Below are positions 34,315-42,461 of a stretch of DNA of 42,658 bases, in pieces; position 1 is the first letter of the stretch, and every line of letters begins with the position of its first letter. Below the pieces are notes generated by a model, which was given only the letters and a program-made list of their open reading frames with translations, had not been told where the DNA came from and made no database searches. The stretch is from contig NZ_JAJEQE010000025.1 of the NCBI RefSeq assembly GCF_020687205.1, forward strand, positions 1 through 42,658, in the 5' to 3' direction. A program made the position numbers and the translations under genes. Source of the stretch: Hominisplanchenecus faecis (GTDB taxonomy: Bacteria; Bacillota; Clostridia; Lachnospirales; Lachnospiraceae).

Positions 34315-34446
34315 TTACTCTTTAACCATATCTTTCAGATTTTCCCATCTCCGATTATCTGTTATAAATTCGATCTCTTCTGAAATTATATCGTTAAAGG
34401 TTGTTTTTGCAGGAAACACCAGCCATACCACGTCTATACTGAACAG
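34315..34446 (-). other. possible 43-codon relic in an 800-bp gap
   Basis: The stretch 33961-34763 is AT-rich and has no convincing gene. Within it, one minus-strand frame reads FSIDVVWLVFPAKTTFNDII, then SEEIEFITDNRRWENLKDMV, and ends in KE at TAA 34315-34317. Its composition looks protein-like, and it could be the C-terminus of a lost gene. There is no ribosome site and I cannot name the family. The rest of the gap shows nothing I can support. Confidence 0.25.
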
Positions 34447-34763
34447 TTGTTATTTCTGACCCATCCATTGGACTTGACCTCTACTTTCTGTTCTTACGTG
34501 TTATTCAGTTCCTTTTACAACCTTGCCTCTGACTTTTTTTCTATTCTACCAGGATTTCTCGTCTCCTGACAGGTAGTTTTTTTATTTGTCTTTGGCTTTC
34601 TTTGTTGTTGTCATTATAGTAGCACGCTTCTTCTCATTTGTCAACACTATTTTTATATTTTTATTTAATTATTTTATTTTCTAAATATTCAGACATTTAT
34701 TCTTTGATAATTGTGTTAATTTCATATAATTTTCAAATAATTTATGCGTGCGTTCAACTTAAA

Positions 34764-35144
34764 TCAATGTTCTTCCTTCAGCTTTTGAATGATCTCCTCC
34801 AGTTCTTCGATGACCTGTTCCATGTCCTCACTTTCTTTCGCCAGTGCTACCAATATTTGTTTCACAGAGCTCTTCCCTTCACTTTTCTGAATCATCAGTT
34901 TTGCGATATATTCTTCCCTTGTCAGTGCCGGCATCAGTTTTCTGGCATACTGCCGTCCGAACTGCTCCATTCCACATTCTTTCAGATATCCATTCTGAAC
35001 AAGCGAACGAATGATATTATGTACCAGCCCATTTGTCCAGGTTGCTTTCACCTGCATTTTTACAATATCTACACTGGTCAGTGCCTCCTTGCTGTCCCAG
35101 AAAATATCCATCATCTGTTCTTCACTTTTTGTCAGTTCCTTCAT
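34764..35144 (-). CDS. BlaI/MecI/CopY family repressor
   Basis: This is a 126-aa protein from ATG 35144 (GGAG seven bases upstream; the frame is open to 35183). A winged helix covers 1-75 (LTKSEEQMMDIFWDSKEALTSVDIV, WTNGLVHNIIRSLVQNGYL) and a dimerisation helix the C-terminus (LVALAKESEDMEQVIEELEEI). Family members repress resistance or stress operons and are cleaved after an M56 receptor is triggered. A matching M56 gene lies at 37781-38941. It has its own promoter and a half-site shared with the M56 promoter, which points to joint control (inference). Confidence 0.9.
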   Translation of the reverse strand: MKELTKSEEQMMDIFWDSKEALTSVDIVKMQVKATWTNGLVHNIIRSLVQNGYLKECGMEQFGRQYARKLMPALTREEYIAKLMIQKSEGKSSVKQILVALAKESEDMEQVIEELEEIIQKLKEEH

Positions 35145-35225
35145 TTCTCTGCTCCTTCCGTTTTGCCTGTTTTTCATTATCAATCATATATCTCTACGAA
35201 CCATCTTATTTTCTCATAATTAATA

Positions 35226-35254
35226 ATTTTAAACGAATCAAATATCCCTGTCAA
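35226..35254 (-). promoter_or_regulatory. promoter of the BlaI-type gene
   Basis: TTGACA (35249-35254) and TAAAAT (35226-35231) on the minus strand are 17 bp apart. Immediately downstream, and overlapping the -10 box, is ATTATTAAT, the half-site also found at the M56 promoter. Confidence 0.75.
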
Positions 35255-35291
35255 ACTCACTATAAGCCTTCTGTGTATTTTCCATAAAACA

Positions 35292-35316
35292 GGCTGCCAC
35301 CTCTTCGGTCGCAGCC
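35292..35316 (-). terminator. terminator of the M56/LRR operon
   Basis: GGCTGC and GCAGCC, with inner ACC/GGT pairs, form a hairpin followed on the minus strand by TGTTTTATGG. It lies 25 bp after the first LRR gene, so blaI is a separate transcript. Confidence 0.65.
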
Positions 35317-35340
35317 CATTTATCTTGAATCTGCAAAATT

Positions 35341-36648
35341 TTATGATGCTTTTATTGCCTTGCTGAAAGCTCCATAGATTAATTCTCCATCTTTTTTATA
35401 CCATGCACGAACCTTATAATATTTATCTTTCGATATTTTCAGTTCCACGCTGGTTTTCTTTTTCTGCTGACAGATGGTGGTATATTTTCCTTTCTGAGAA
35501 TCTGCCTGGGCAACCTCATATCCCGCTGCACCTGCTACCGGATCCCAACTGAAAACAGCTTTCTTTTTTCCTTTTTTCTGAGCAATAAAATTCACCGGTT
35601 TTTCTGGCCGTACTGTTACTTTCAGTTTGACTTTCTTTTTGCTTCCATCCGTTGTCTTTACTGTGATAACAGCGGATCCCGCTTTCTTTGCTGTAACAAA
35701 TCCCTCATCACTTACTGCTACAATTTCCGGTTTGTTGCTGCTGTATGTCAGCTCCTGTTTAGAGGCATAGAAAGGAACCATTTCTGCCTCAACCCGATAG
35801 GAACTGTTTGGCTTTAAAGTAACTGCATTTTTCTTCAACAGAAGTTTCTGTGCAACATAATTCTGCTGTGTTCTCTTAGTCCCTGTAATCTCAACAGCTA
35901 CCTTATTCTTTTTCGCATACTTATACGCTACCGTATTTTTCTGACAGTAAATTTTTTTAACATCCGTCAAGGTAATGTATTTTCCGATTTTCCTGACACT
36001 CGTCGGAATATAAATTTCAAGTTTTTCACATCCCGCAAAGGCATCGGCCCCGATTTTTTGCACACCATTTGGAATGACAATTTTTCGCAGATTTTTGCAG
36101 TTATAGAAACATCCATACTTTATCTCTTTCAGACCATTCGGTAAACGAACACTCTGCAAGCTTGTACACTCTTCAAATGCTTGACCGTCTATTTTTTTCA
36201 CACTGTCCGGAATATAGATACTTTTTACATTTGTGCACTCGCTGAAAGACGGCCCATTAATACTTTTTACTGAATCTGGAATATAAATTTTATCAAAAAG
36301 ATATCCTATTTTTGCATCCATATAATAAGGATCCGTAAAATATCCACCAATCTCCGTAACCGGTTTCCCGAGAACGTTTTTTTCTATAGTGAGCGTCATA
36401 TGTTTTTTCAAAGTACTGTTCAGATCAATACATTCTGCAAGAACACTGTCTGTCTCTGGCATATACCGATAGACTACATGATTTACAGCCACTGCATTTT
36501 CAAAATAAGCATAGTCCGATTCATAAATTTTTCCTTCAAACGGATTTGCCTCATTGTCCGCCGCATTTGCAGCCATTATCGGAAGTATACAAAACAAAGC
36601 AAACAACATTATGCCCTTTAACATGATATTTTTAAACTGTCTGAACAT
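35341..36648 (-). CDS. secreted BspA-like LRR protein with Ig-like and Fn3 domains
   Basis: This is a 435-aa protein. A signal peptide covers about 1-29 (MLKGIMLFALFCILPIMAANA). LRR_5-type repeats span about 110-225 (IYIPDSVKSINGPSFSEC, VRLPNGLKEIKYGCFYNC, IVIPNGVQKIGADAFAGC). A Big_2-like Ig domain follows at about 265-345 (SSNKPEIVAVSDEGFVTAKK) and an Fn3 domain at about 350-435 (FSWDPVAGAAGYEVAQAD). AAGGGGG precedes the ATG. It is the last gene of the M56 operon, 13 bp after the 282-aa protein. It is a paralogue of the 460-aa protein at 39378-40760. Such proteins bind host or cell-wall ligands; the ligand is unknown. Confidence 0.88.
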   Translation of the reverse strand: MFRQFKNIMLKGIMLFALFCILPIMAANAADNEANPFEGKIYESDYAYFENAVAVNHVVYRYMPETDSVLAECIDLNSTLKKHMTLTIEKNVLGKPVTEIGGYFTDPYYMDAKIGYLFDKIYIPDSVKSINGPSFSECTNVKSIYIPDSVKKIDGQAFEECTSLQSVRLPNGLKEIKYGCFYNCKNLRKIVIPNGVQKIGADAFAGCEKLEIYIPTSVRKIGKYITLTDVKKIYCQKNTVAYKYAKKNKVAVEITGTKRTQQNYVAQKLLLKKNAVTLKPNSSYRVEAEMVPFYASKQELTYSSNKPEIVAVSDEGFVTAKKAGSAVITVKTTDGSKKKVKLKVTVRPEKPVNFIAQKKGKKKAVFSWDPVAGAAGYEVAQADSQKGKYTTICQQKKKTSVELKISKDKYYKVRAWYKKDGELIYGAFSKAIKAS

Positions 36649-36661
36649 AAAAGTTCCCCCT

Positions 36662-37510
36662 TTAAAATTTTAAATTTGATATCCTTTCCACTGCATCATC
36701 TGCTGTTATAGTGCCTTTTGGAACAATATTTGCCACCATGACAATATGTCTCTTTGGAGCTATTACCAATGACTCTATTTCATATTTGCTATAGTCTTTC
36801 CTCTTATCAACCGTGATAATATCCTGTGGAGTATACAGTTTATTTCCTTTATATGTTTCTGATTCACCGGACAGATTTACTACCATAATTTTATTTACAT
36901 TATTATGATCATTACATTGCGGTATAAATAAGCAATCTGTCTGTGCATCGTAATAAATATCCTGTCCCCTTGAAAAACCCGTTGTGTTTTTTACATAAAA
37001 TGTCCAAAGAGTATCAAATCTTCCAGCTGTTCCGTTTTCATTTATTAATATCTTGCCCATCATAAAAGTCAAATATCCATTTCGAGGTTTCACTTTGATA
37101 ATCAAATGGCTTTTTTTGTAAAAAGCAATAGCTCCTGTGGCTTCTGGAACGCTAATTTTAATTCCATTCGTCAGATTATCCGTCAATTTTCCATATTTGA
37201 CACGAATCAAATAATTTTGCTGCTCTCTTCCACTTTTATCCGGATCTTTTACCCAGCAGCCAAAAAACATATATTTTTCTGCACAACACATACCATTTCC
37301 GTGTCCCAATGCCCCTTTTTCTACCTTAAATGTTTTAGTATACGGTTTTTGAAAATCTGGAAAATAATATATGGTACTGAGCATTTGATCTTTGCGTGTC
37401 TTTACTGCATATGCTTCCCTTTCTTTCATAGAATAACATCCCAGATTTGTACATTTATTTACATCTGGAACTGCCTGAATCCTTGTTGTATCTCCCTTTT
37501 TATTTGCCAT
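36662..37510 (-). CDS. uncharacterised beta-rich protein, 282 aa
   Basis: This protein has no signal peptide or membrane segment. It consists of short strand-like blocks with recurrent patterns (GHGNGMCCAEKYMFFGCWVKD, YDAQTDCLFIPQCND, EIESLVIAPKRHIVMVAN), which suggest a beta-propeller. I cannot name the family. AAGGAGAAG precedes the ATG. It sits inside the M56 operon between the 80-aa secreted protein and the LRR protein, both exported, so a cytoplasmic location would be odd; it may leave the cell by another route or act inside. Confidence 0.65.
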   Translation of the reverse strand: MANKKGDTTRIQAVPDVNKCTNLGCYSMKEREAYAVKTRKDQMLSTIYYFPDFQKPYTKTFKVEKGALGHGNGMCCAEKYMFFGCWVKDPDKSGREQQNYLIRVKYGKLTDNLTNGIKISVPEATGAIAFYKKSHLIIKVKPRNGYLTFMMGKILINENGTAGRFDTLWTFYVKNTTGFSRGQDIYYDAQTDCLFIPQCNDHNNVNKIMVVNLSGESETYKGNKLYTPQDIITVDKRKDYSKYEIESLVIAPKRHIVMVANIVPKGTITADDAVERISNLKF

Positions 37511-37551
37511 AGTTCTTCTCCTTTTCTCTTCTGTTTGCTACACATTGTTTG

Positions 37552-37794
37552 TCATACGTCTTTCCATGCCGGATCTTCCCATCTGTTTTTTGTTTTATTC
37601 CACCTCCTTTTCTGCTTCTTTCCATTCCATACCCGATACTTCCATACAATAACATCTGTGCTTTTCTCTTGAATGTTCTTTGCATAATATTGATCCAGCT
37701 CTCTATCGGTTATTGCTGCACTATAACTCCCTGTCTGTATACTGAGAGCCAGCACTGCAATCAACAATATACTTTCCACCTTATTTCTCTTCAT
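37552..37794 (-). CDS. small secreted protein of the M56 operon
   Basis: This is an 80-aa protein with a signal peptide (ESILLIAVLALSIQTGSYSA, about 7-26) and a mature part of about 54 residues rich in Lys and Trp (DVIVWKYRVWNGKKQKRRWN). GAGGTG precedes the ATG. It overlaps the end of the M56 gene by 14 bp. It has no recognisable domain. Its place directly after an M56 receptor suggests it might act with that receptor, but this is inference. Confidence 0.7.
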   Translation of the reverse strand: MKRNKVESILLIAVLALSIQTGSYSAAITDRELDQYYAKNIQEKSTDVIVWKYRVWNGKKQKRRWNKTKNRWEDPAWKDV

Positions 37795-38941
37795 TTTCTT
37801 TCACCTCAAATCCACTCATTTTCATTTCTTCTGCATCTTCCTTCGATATCTCATCTTTATCGTTTTTATATATCATATAATATTTATCTCCCTCTTTTTG
37901 AACATAGGTATTATCCGGAGTAAGTTCTTCCATACCTTCTTCTGTTATAATCTCATCTTCCGGCGGATCATAAGCTGGCTGTATAACCACCGTATATGAA
38001 AGAACAATCATAAGGAAAAAATATACCATATATTTTCTCTTTTGATTTCGTCCTGTTTTTTTATCCTGATTTTTGCAGATAATTTCAAATCGTTCTTTTA
38101 ACTCTTCTCCATTTTTATCTGCCAGATGGACTCCGTACAAAACACCGCTGCCTCTTTTTTTCTGTGCATTTTTCAAGGTCTTAACGATAGTTCCAAGATA
38201 ACTTAACTGCTCTTTCTGACTGAGTTTTTCGGTCACAGTAAGATCACACCGGATTTCCAGATTTTTTTCCAATGTATCCTGCATTTTGTAAACCAGTGGA
38301 TTCCACCAGCAAAGACAACGACAGAGCTGCGTCAGCCATTTTATGTACAGATCTCCATTTGTGAAATGTGTACATTCATGGAGCAAAGCATAATATAATT
38401 CTTCTTCCGAATAATCGTAGTCCGGAAGATAAATATTCCACCGGAATACACCTTCCGCACAAGGAATAGTAATCCCCGGATTCTGATATACTGCTATTTT
38501 CTTTTTAATCTTTTTTTCCTGTTTGATTCTGCTAAGAACTGATTGGCACTGCTCATTTGCTTCTGTGGAATACTTTTGAAAAATGCGACGCATCTCCTGG
38601 TATTTCACAAAATAACGCAACATGAAAACCCCTGCAATAATCAGCCAGATCGCTGCCAGAGCATTTGCTATTGTAAACTGTCTTCCCCATAAATTGTGTT
38701 TTTCAAGACCTATTACATTATTTATAATCGGAAATATTCCTTTTGATACTTGAATCCCTATAGATGGTCGAAAGTCAATGGGAAATATCATCCTGACAAG
38801 CCCAAGTAAATAAAACATCAGTGTCAGATGAATCCCCTTTCGCGTCGTGTAAATTTTCTTTTTTCCCATCCAGAAAACAATTGCAATAAAAATACTGTTC
38901 CATAAAATCGCCATGCAAAGTGAACCAAGATTAAACGTCAT
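37781..38941 (-). CDS. M56 (BlaR1-like) membrane metallopeptidase
   Basis: This is a 386-aa protein with membrane segments at about 8-25, 38-52, 90-110 and 308-325. The cytoplasmic peptidase part has the zinc motif HECTH (LLHECTHFTNGDLYIKW). In BlaR1/MecR1 an extracytoplasmic penicillin-binding domain follows the last membrane segment; here only about 60 acidic residues remain after it (PPEDEIITEEGMEELTPDNT). Sensing of beta-lactams by that route is therefore unlikely. The enzyme probably cleaves the BlaI-type repressor at 34764-35144. It is first in its operon, with a consensus promoter and a dyad at the start site. Confidence 0.88.
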   Translation of the reverse strand: MTFNLGSLCMAILWNSIFIAIVFWMGKKKIYTTRKGIHLTLMFYLLGLVRMIFPIDFRPSIGIQVSKGIFPIINNVIGLEKHNLWGRQFTIANALAAIWLIIAGVFMLRYFVKYQEMRRIFQKYSTEANEQCQSVLSRIKQEKKIKKKIAVYQNPGITIPCAEGVFRWNIYLPDYDYSEEELYYALLHECTHFTNGDLYIKWLTQLCRCLCWWNPLVYKMQDTLEKNLEIRCDLTVTEKLSQKEQLSYLGTIVKTLKNAQKKRGSGVLYGVHLADKNGEELKERFEIICKNQDKKTGRNQKRKYMVYFFLMIVLSYTVVIQPAYDPPEDEIITEEGMEELTPDNTYVQKEGDKYYMIYKNDKDEISKEDAEEMKMSGFEVKENEEK

Positions 38942-38995
38942 ATCTTTTCCTGTTTTTCTGTTATTTTATTTACAATTTAAAGTTTTTATATATTT

Positions 38996-39026
38996 ATTAT
39001 TAATATTTTTCATTTATATTAATAAT
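38996..39026. promoter_or_regulatory. dyad at the M56 promoter, probable BlaI operator
   Basis: ATTATTAATAT (read on the minus strand) and its reverse complement are separated by 9 bases and abut the -10 box on its downstream side. The half-site ATTATTAAT recurs next to the -10 box of the blaI promoter. Confidence 0.55.
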
Positions 39027-39055
39027 AGTATAAATACTTCCGATATTTCTGTCAA
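39027..39055 (-). promoter_or_regulatory. promoter of the M56 operon
   Basis: TTGACA (39050-39055) and TATACT (39027-39032) on the minus strand with a 17-bp spacer. The leader to the M56 start is about 80 bases and very AT-rich. Confidence 0.8.
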
Positions 39056-39060
39056 GTACA

Positions 39061-39092
39061 AAAGGCTGCAACCTTTTACGATTGCAGCCTTT
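39061..39092. terminator. hairpin upstream of the M56 promoter
   Basis: AAAGGCTGCAA and TTGCAGCCTTT form a perfect 11-bp stem with a 10-base loop. It separates the M56 promoter from the repeat element and the second LRR gene, and probably ends transcription from that side. Confidence 0.6.
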
Positions 39093-39101
39093 CAATAAAA
39101 T

Positions 39102-39346
39102 GATGTGGGTGTCAAAAGTCTCCAACTATGATGCCTACGGATTGTTCCGTGCGTTGCACTCCCACAATCCTTTTTACGCTCCGCTTCGGTCGGTGCTAAA
39201 CATGTGCCAGTGGCACATAGCACCCCAGTATTCGCATATCGTGGGATTATCATCCCACTTTTATGCTCATATCGGGGTGGGTCCCAAGGTCTTTCATCCA
39301 CCTATGAGCAAGCTCATGTGGATTTAGACCTTTTGACCCTGGCATC
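39102..39346 (-). repeat. MITE-like element, complete copy
   Basis: This 245-bp element, of the same family as 1-253, is inverted relative to that pair. Its ends are imperfect inverted repeats (GATGTGGGTGTCAAAAG at left; CTTTTGACCCTGGCATC at right). The heptamer ATAAAAT flanks it on both sides (39095-39101 and 39347-39353), as a target duplication would. Inside are hairpins at 39139-39170, around 39204-39220 (GTGCCA...TGGCAC), around 39240-39260 (GTGGGA...TCCCAC), and around 39297-39324 (ATCCAC...GTGGAT). It encodes no protein. Confidence 0.75.
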
Positions 39347-39377
39347 ATAAAATATCTATTTTTTCAGAATCTTAATT

Positions 39378-40760
39378 TCAGAACCACATATGTCCCAGGT
39401 GGTATACAGCCTCTGAATAATCACTGTAATACTTCTTTCCTTTTGCTGTTCTATACCAGGCACGGATTTTGTAATATTTCTTTGTTGATGCCTTGAATGT
39501 GATCTTTGTTTTGCCGGTCACTTTTTTGATGACTTTGTAGGTTCCGTTTTTCGTATCGGAACAGCTGAGCTCATACCCTTCTTCGCCTTCGGATTTATTC
39601 CAGGTAAATACCGTTGTATTTTTATTCTCAACGCTGTCTGCCGAAAGATACGGAGCCCGAGGCTGGACAACGACTTTCAGTTTCACTTTCTTTTTACTTC
39701 CGCTTTTTAACTGAACGGTGATCGTTGCTTTTCCGTTTTTCTTTGCCGTCAGCATACCCTTTGCATTTACAGATACCACTTTGGAATTGCTGCTGCTGAA
39801 TTTTACATTACGTTTGGCAGCATAGACCGGCGTTACCTGATAAAGCACTCTCTTCTTTGCACCGATCGGCATACTGATCTGTTTTGTGCTCAGTGACAGG
39901 TCTGTCGCTTTATACGAAGTTTTGACCGGATCTATGATCGTATATGGAAGATGATTTTTCTTCGCATACTTATGTGCGGCAGAATTATTGGCACAATAGA
40001 TCATTTTTACCTGTCCGTACTCATCCGTTTTCTTAAATGCATTTTTACCGATCTTCTTTACACTTGCCGGGATATAAATTTCAAGTTTCGGACATCCGGA
40101 AAACGCTTCTGCACCAATCTCGGTAACTCCTTCCGGAATGTATACGGTTCTCAGATCCGAGCTGTCCTCCAAGAAATATTTTCCAATTCTTTTTGTTGAA
40201 GACGGAAGCTCCATCTTTCGGAGTTTCCAAATATTATGAATCCCACTCACATTTGTAGTTCCTTCCGGAATAATAATCTGCTCAAAATCACTTTCGAATA
40301 TTACTCCCGGTGTGACAATCAGGAACTTTGGTAATGTAATAGAACCAAAACTTGCACCGCTGATCTCAATATCTTTTACAGAATCCGGGAGTACTAAATT
40401 GAGCCGTGTAAGATAGCTCGGTCCGTCCTCTTCCCCGTCAATGTAAATTCCTGTGACCGGTTTGCCTCTTACTTCCGAACGAGGCTTAAAAGTAATGCCT
40501 TCCGGAAATTCTTCATCGTTATCATCAAATGCTACGATCCGGTAACTGTCTTTCTCCGGAAGATACTGATATACCACACGGTCTACCACGATCGCTCTTT
40601 CATAGCGATTGGCTACATAGTCCTCTCCATCATCGTGATGGATGTAGACATCCTTTTCCGTTGGCTGTGCAATATCCTCTGCCCGGACATTCTGATGGAG
40701 ACAGAATACGAGAGCCAGCATTGCAACCGACGTGAACAATTTCAAAAATTTCTTCTTCAT
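39378..40760 (-). CDS. secreted BspA-like LRR protein, second copy
   Basis: This is a 460-aa protein with a signal peptide (1-27, KLFTSVAMLALVFCLHQNVRA). LRR_5-type repeats span about 125-255 (LNLVLPDSVKDIEISGASFG, MELPSSTKRIGKYFLEDSSD, VYIPEGVTEIGAEAFSGCPK). A Big_2-like Ig domain follows at about 290-370 (FSSSNSKVVSVNAKGMLTAK) and an Fn3 domain at about 375-455 (FTWNKSEGEEGYELSCSD). It shares its whole layout with the protein at 35341-36648, so the two are paralogues. AAAGGGTGG precedes the ATG. It is not in the M56 operon; the repeat element and a hairpin lie between them. Confidence 0.88.
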   Translation of the reverse strand: MKKKFLKLFTSVAMLALVFCLHQNVRAEDIAQPTEKDVYIHHDDGEDYVANRYERAIVVDRVVYQYLPEKDSYRIVAFDDNDEEFPEGITFKPRSEVRGKPVTGIYIDGEEDGPSYLTRLNLVLPDSVKDIEISGASFGSITLPKFLIVTPGVIFESDFEQIIIPEGTTNVSGIHNIWKLRKMELPSSTKRIGKYFLEDSSDLRTVYIPEGVTEIGAEAFSGCPKLEIYIPASVKKIGKNAFKKTDEYGQVKMIYCANNSAAHKYAKKNHLPYTIIDPVKTSYKATDLSLSTKQISMPIGAKKRVLYQVTPVYAAKRNVKFSSSNSKVVSVNAKGMLTAKKNGKATITVQLKSGSKKKVKLKVVVQPRAPYLSADSVENKNTTVFTWNKSEGEEGYELSCSDTKNGTYKVIKKVTGKTKITFKASTKKYYKIRAWYRTAKGKKYYSDYSEAVYHLGHMWF

Positions 40761-40881
40761 AAAACCACCCTTTCCCTGTTCAGAATCGCATATCAGGCAT
40801 CACTTACGTTCATGCAGCCTGAGGTATTTGTAATTTCTTTATACTCCACAATTTATCAAAAAACAATACCTTTGATTTCAC

Positions 40882-40920
40882 TTTTACATTATATTTACAT
40901 TTTGAAAATATAATGTAAAA
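40882..40920. repeat. 15-bp AT-rich inverted repeat upstream of LRR gene
   Basis: Arms 40882-40896 and 40906-40920 (TTTTACATTATATTT and its complement) are perfect, with a 9-base loop. No T-run follows on the minus strand, so it is not an obvious terminator for the GTPase gene. It may be an operator for the second LRR gene. The rest of the gap 40761-41075 shows no gene. Confidence 0.5.
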
Positions 40921-41075
40921 ACAATGGATTAGAGATAAGTAGAAAACATTGCGTCTGAAAAACAATTCCCGCTTAAACAACCTCTGGCAGGTCAGGAGCT
41001 TTTGACAGCATCTTAACAAAACACTCGGTATTTCAATTCTTTACGCCTGCCATGAAACCACCGACAACTTCTTAT

Positions 41076-42140
41076 TTATTTCTCAAACCCTTCTGTGCAA
41101 TGCCTCTCCAGGCATTCTTCTATCTTCTCCTGTTTCAGCCCTGCCCCGATCATAATCAGCACTTCCTGTCCTTCTTTTACCGGCTGGATGCTGATATTTT
41201 TGCGTGTTGCATTAAATTCTTCCCAGAAATCTGCTTTTTCCATTTCATCTGTCGTTTTATTTTCCATCATTACTTCTTCTTTGTAGCTGGTATTTAAGAA
41301 TCCTTTGATTCTGAAAATATGCCCGCAGTCCGGATTTTGAAAAAGCTCTTCCGCCGCTTTTTTCATATTTTCCACGCTGATTTTTTTATTCAAAAAGTAC
41401 AAGGATTCAAAAACGGAATCCTGCTCAAAATCCAGCTTCTGATAATTTTCCGGTATATAGCCGGCTGACATCAGATCCTGGAAATCTGCTTTTGTCAGCG
41501 TATCCCAATTTTTACACAGACAATCTTTTTCCTCTATCACACGCTCACATTTGATTTGTTTTAATGCAATGTTGATATGTGCAAGCACTTTGGAAATCGA
41601 TTCTTCTGCCTTTGCAATAGATCCTTTTTCTTCCATTTGTGCCTCTTTTTCTGTTTTCAGATTTTTACCTATTTTGCTGAAAACAATCTTGCCTGCACTG
41701 GCTGCTTCGCTCGCAAGAATATAATTTTCTTCTTCCGACATCTCTTCTTCCAGATTTGCATCCACGATCGTAATGACACTGCCCGGTTCATACCAGCGAT
41801 CCAAAGGCTCTTCATGCAGAATATCAAAAAATTCATCCACATCAAAAATACCGGACGGCTCAACCAGAATCCGGTCATATCCACACATTCCCATGGAGAT
41901 CAGTTTTGTTTTGAATCTTCTGCGATGTGTTTCCGGATCACATCCACCGGAGATCATTTCCAGCTCGCACTGATCGCCCATCAGATCCTGAAGCATCATC
42001 ATATCTACATTGACTGCACCAAAATCATTCTCCAGAATACCAATATTTTTTCCACTGTCTATCAGATATTTTGCATATTTTCTTATAAATGCTGTCTTTC
42101 CTGCACCAAGAAATCCGGTGATCAAATCTATTTTTATCAT
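41076..42140 (-). CDS. CobW/COG0523-like G3E GTPase
   Basis: This is a 354-aa protein. The N-terminal GTPase has Walker A TGFLGAGKT, ILENDFGAVNVD as switch region, ILVEPSGIFDV, and VDANLEEE. The family inserts or delivers metals such as zinc or cobalt. The usual CxCC metal-binding motif after the switch is replaced by SGGCDPETHRRR with a single Cys, which is odd. C-terminal residues 245-350 fit the CobW C-domain (FLNTSYKEEV). Three ATGs are possible (42170, 42152, 42140); GGAGG at 42153-42157 favours 42140, although the 12-base gap is long. Metal and target cannot be named. Confidence 0.82.
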   Translation of the reverse strand: MIKIDLITGFLGAGKTAFIRKYAKYLIDSGKNIGILENDFGAVNVDMMMLQDLMGDQCELEMISGGCDPETHRRRFKTKLISMGMCGYDRILVEPSGIFDVDEFFDILHEEPLDRWYEPGSVITIVDANLEEEMSEEENYILASEAASAGKIVFSKIGKNLKTEKEAQMEEKGSIAKAEESISKVLAHINIALKQIKCERVIEEKDCLCKNWDTLTKADFQDLMSAGYIPENYQKLDFEQDSVFESLYFLNKKISVENMKKAAEELFQNPDCGHIFRIKGFLNTSYKEEVMMENKTTDEMEKADFWEEFNATRKNISIQPVKEGQEVLIMIGAGLKQEKIEECLERHCTEGFEK

Positions 42141-42347
42141 TTTATCGTTCATCCTCCTTATCCTTATCATTTATTCAAACATGTCGGGATCTATAAACTA
42201 ATATCAGCGATGGCAAATTAAAGCATGCCTCTACTACCATTTGATACAAACTTATTGCCCGTCACCGCATATCTGATGTAGTTATAAGCGAAAATCCACA
42301 CTTTGTCCAGTCTTCCTTTTCAACAGAACTTTTCATATAGCACAAAA

Positions 42348-42380
42348 AAAGTTCTGAAATCAATTTGATTTCAGAACTTT
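42348..42380 (-). terminator. terminator of the tRNA operon
   Basis: A 14-bp stem (AAAGTTCTGAAATC type) with a 5-base loop is followed by seven T on the minus strand. It lies directly after tRNA-Cys. The gap 42141-42347 between it and the GTPase gene shows no gene. Confidence 0.9.
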
Positions 42381-42386
42381 AATTCA

Positions 42387-42457
42387 AGGCGACAACCAGA
42401 TTTGAACTGGTGATCAGGGTGTTGCAGACCCACGCCTTACCACTTGGCTATGTCGCC
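42387..42457 (-). tRNA. tRNA-Cys (GCA)
   Basis: Cloverleaf with acceptor GGCGACA/TGTCGCC, anticodon loop CTGCAAC (anticodon GCA), and T-arm ending in GGTTCAAATC-type sequence (AGTTCAAATCT). 71 nt; CCA is not encoded. Last of three tRNAs. Confidence 0.93.
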
Positions 42458-42461
42458 ATAA

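Noticed and set aside
34638-35219. 193-codon plus-strand frame rich in Phe, Tyr and His
   Set aside because: It is antisense to the BlaI-type gene, which has clear family motifs and a ribosome site.
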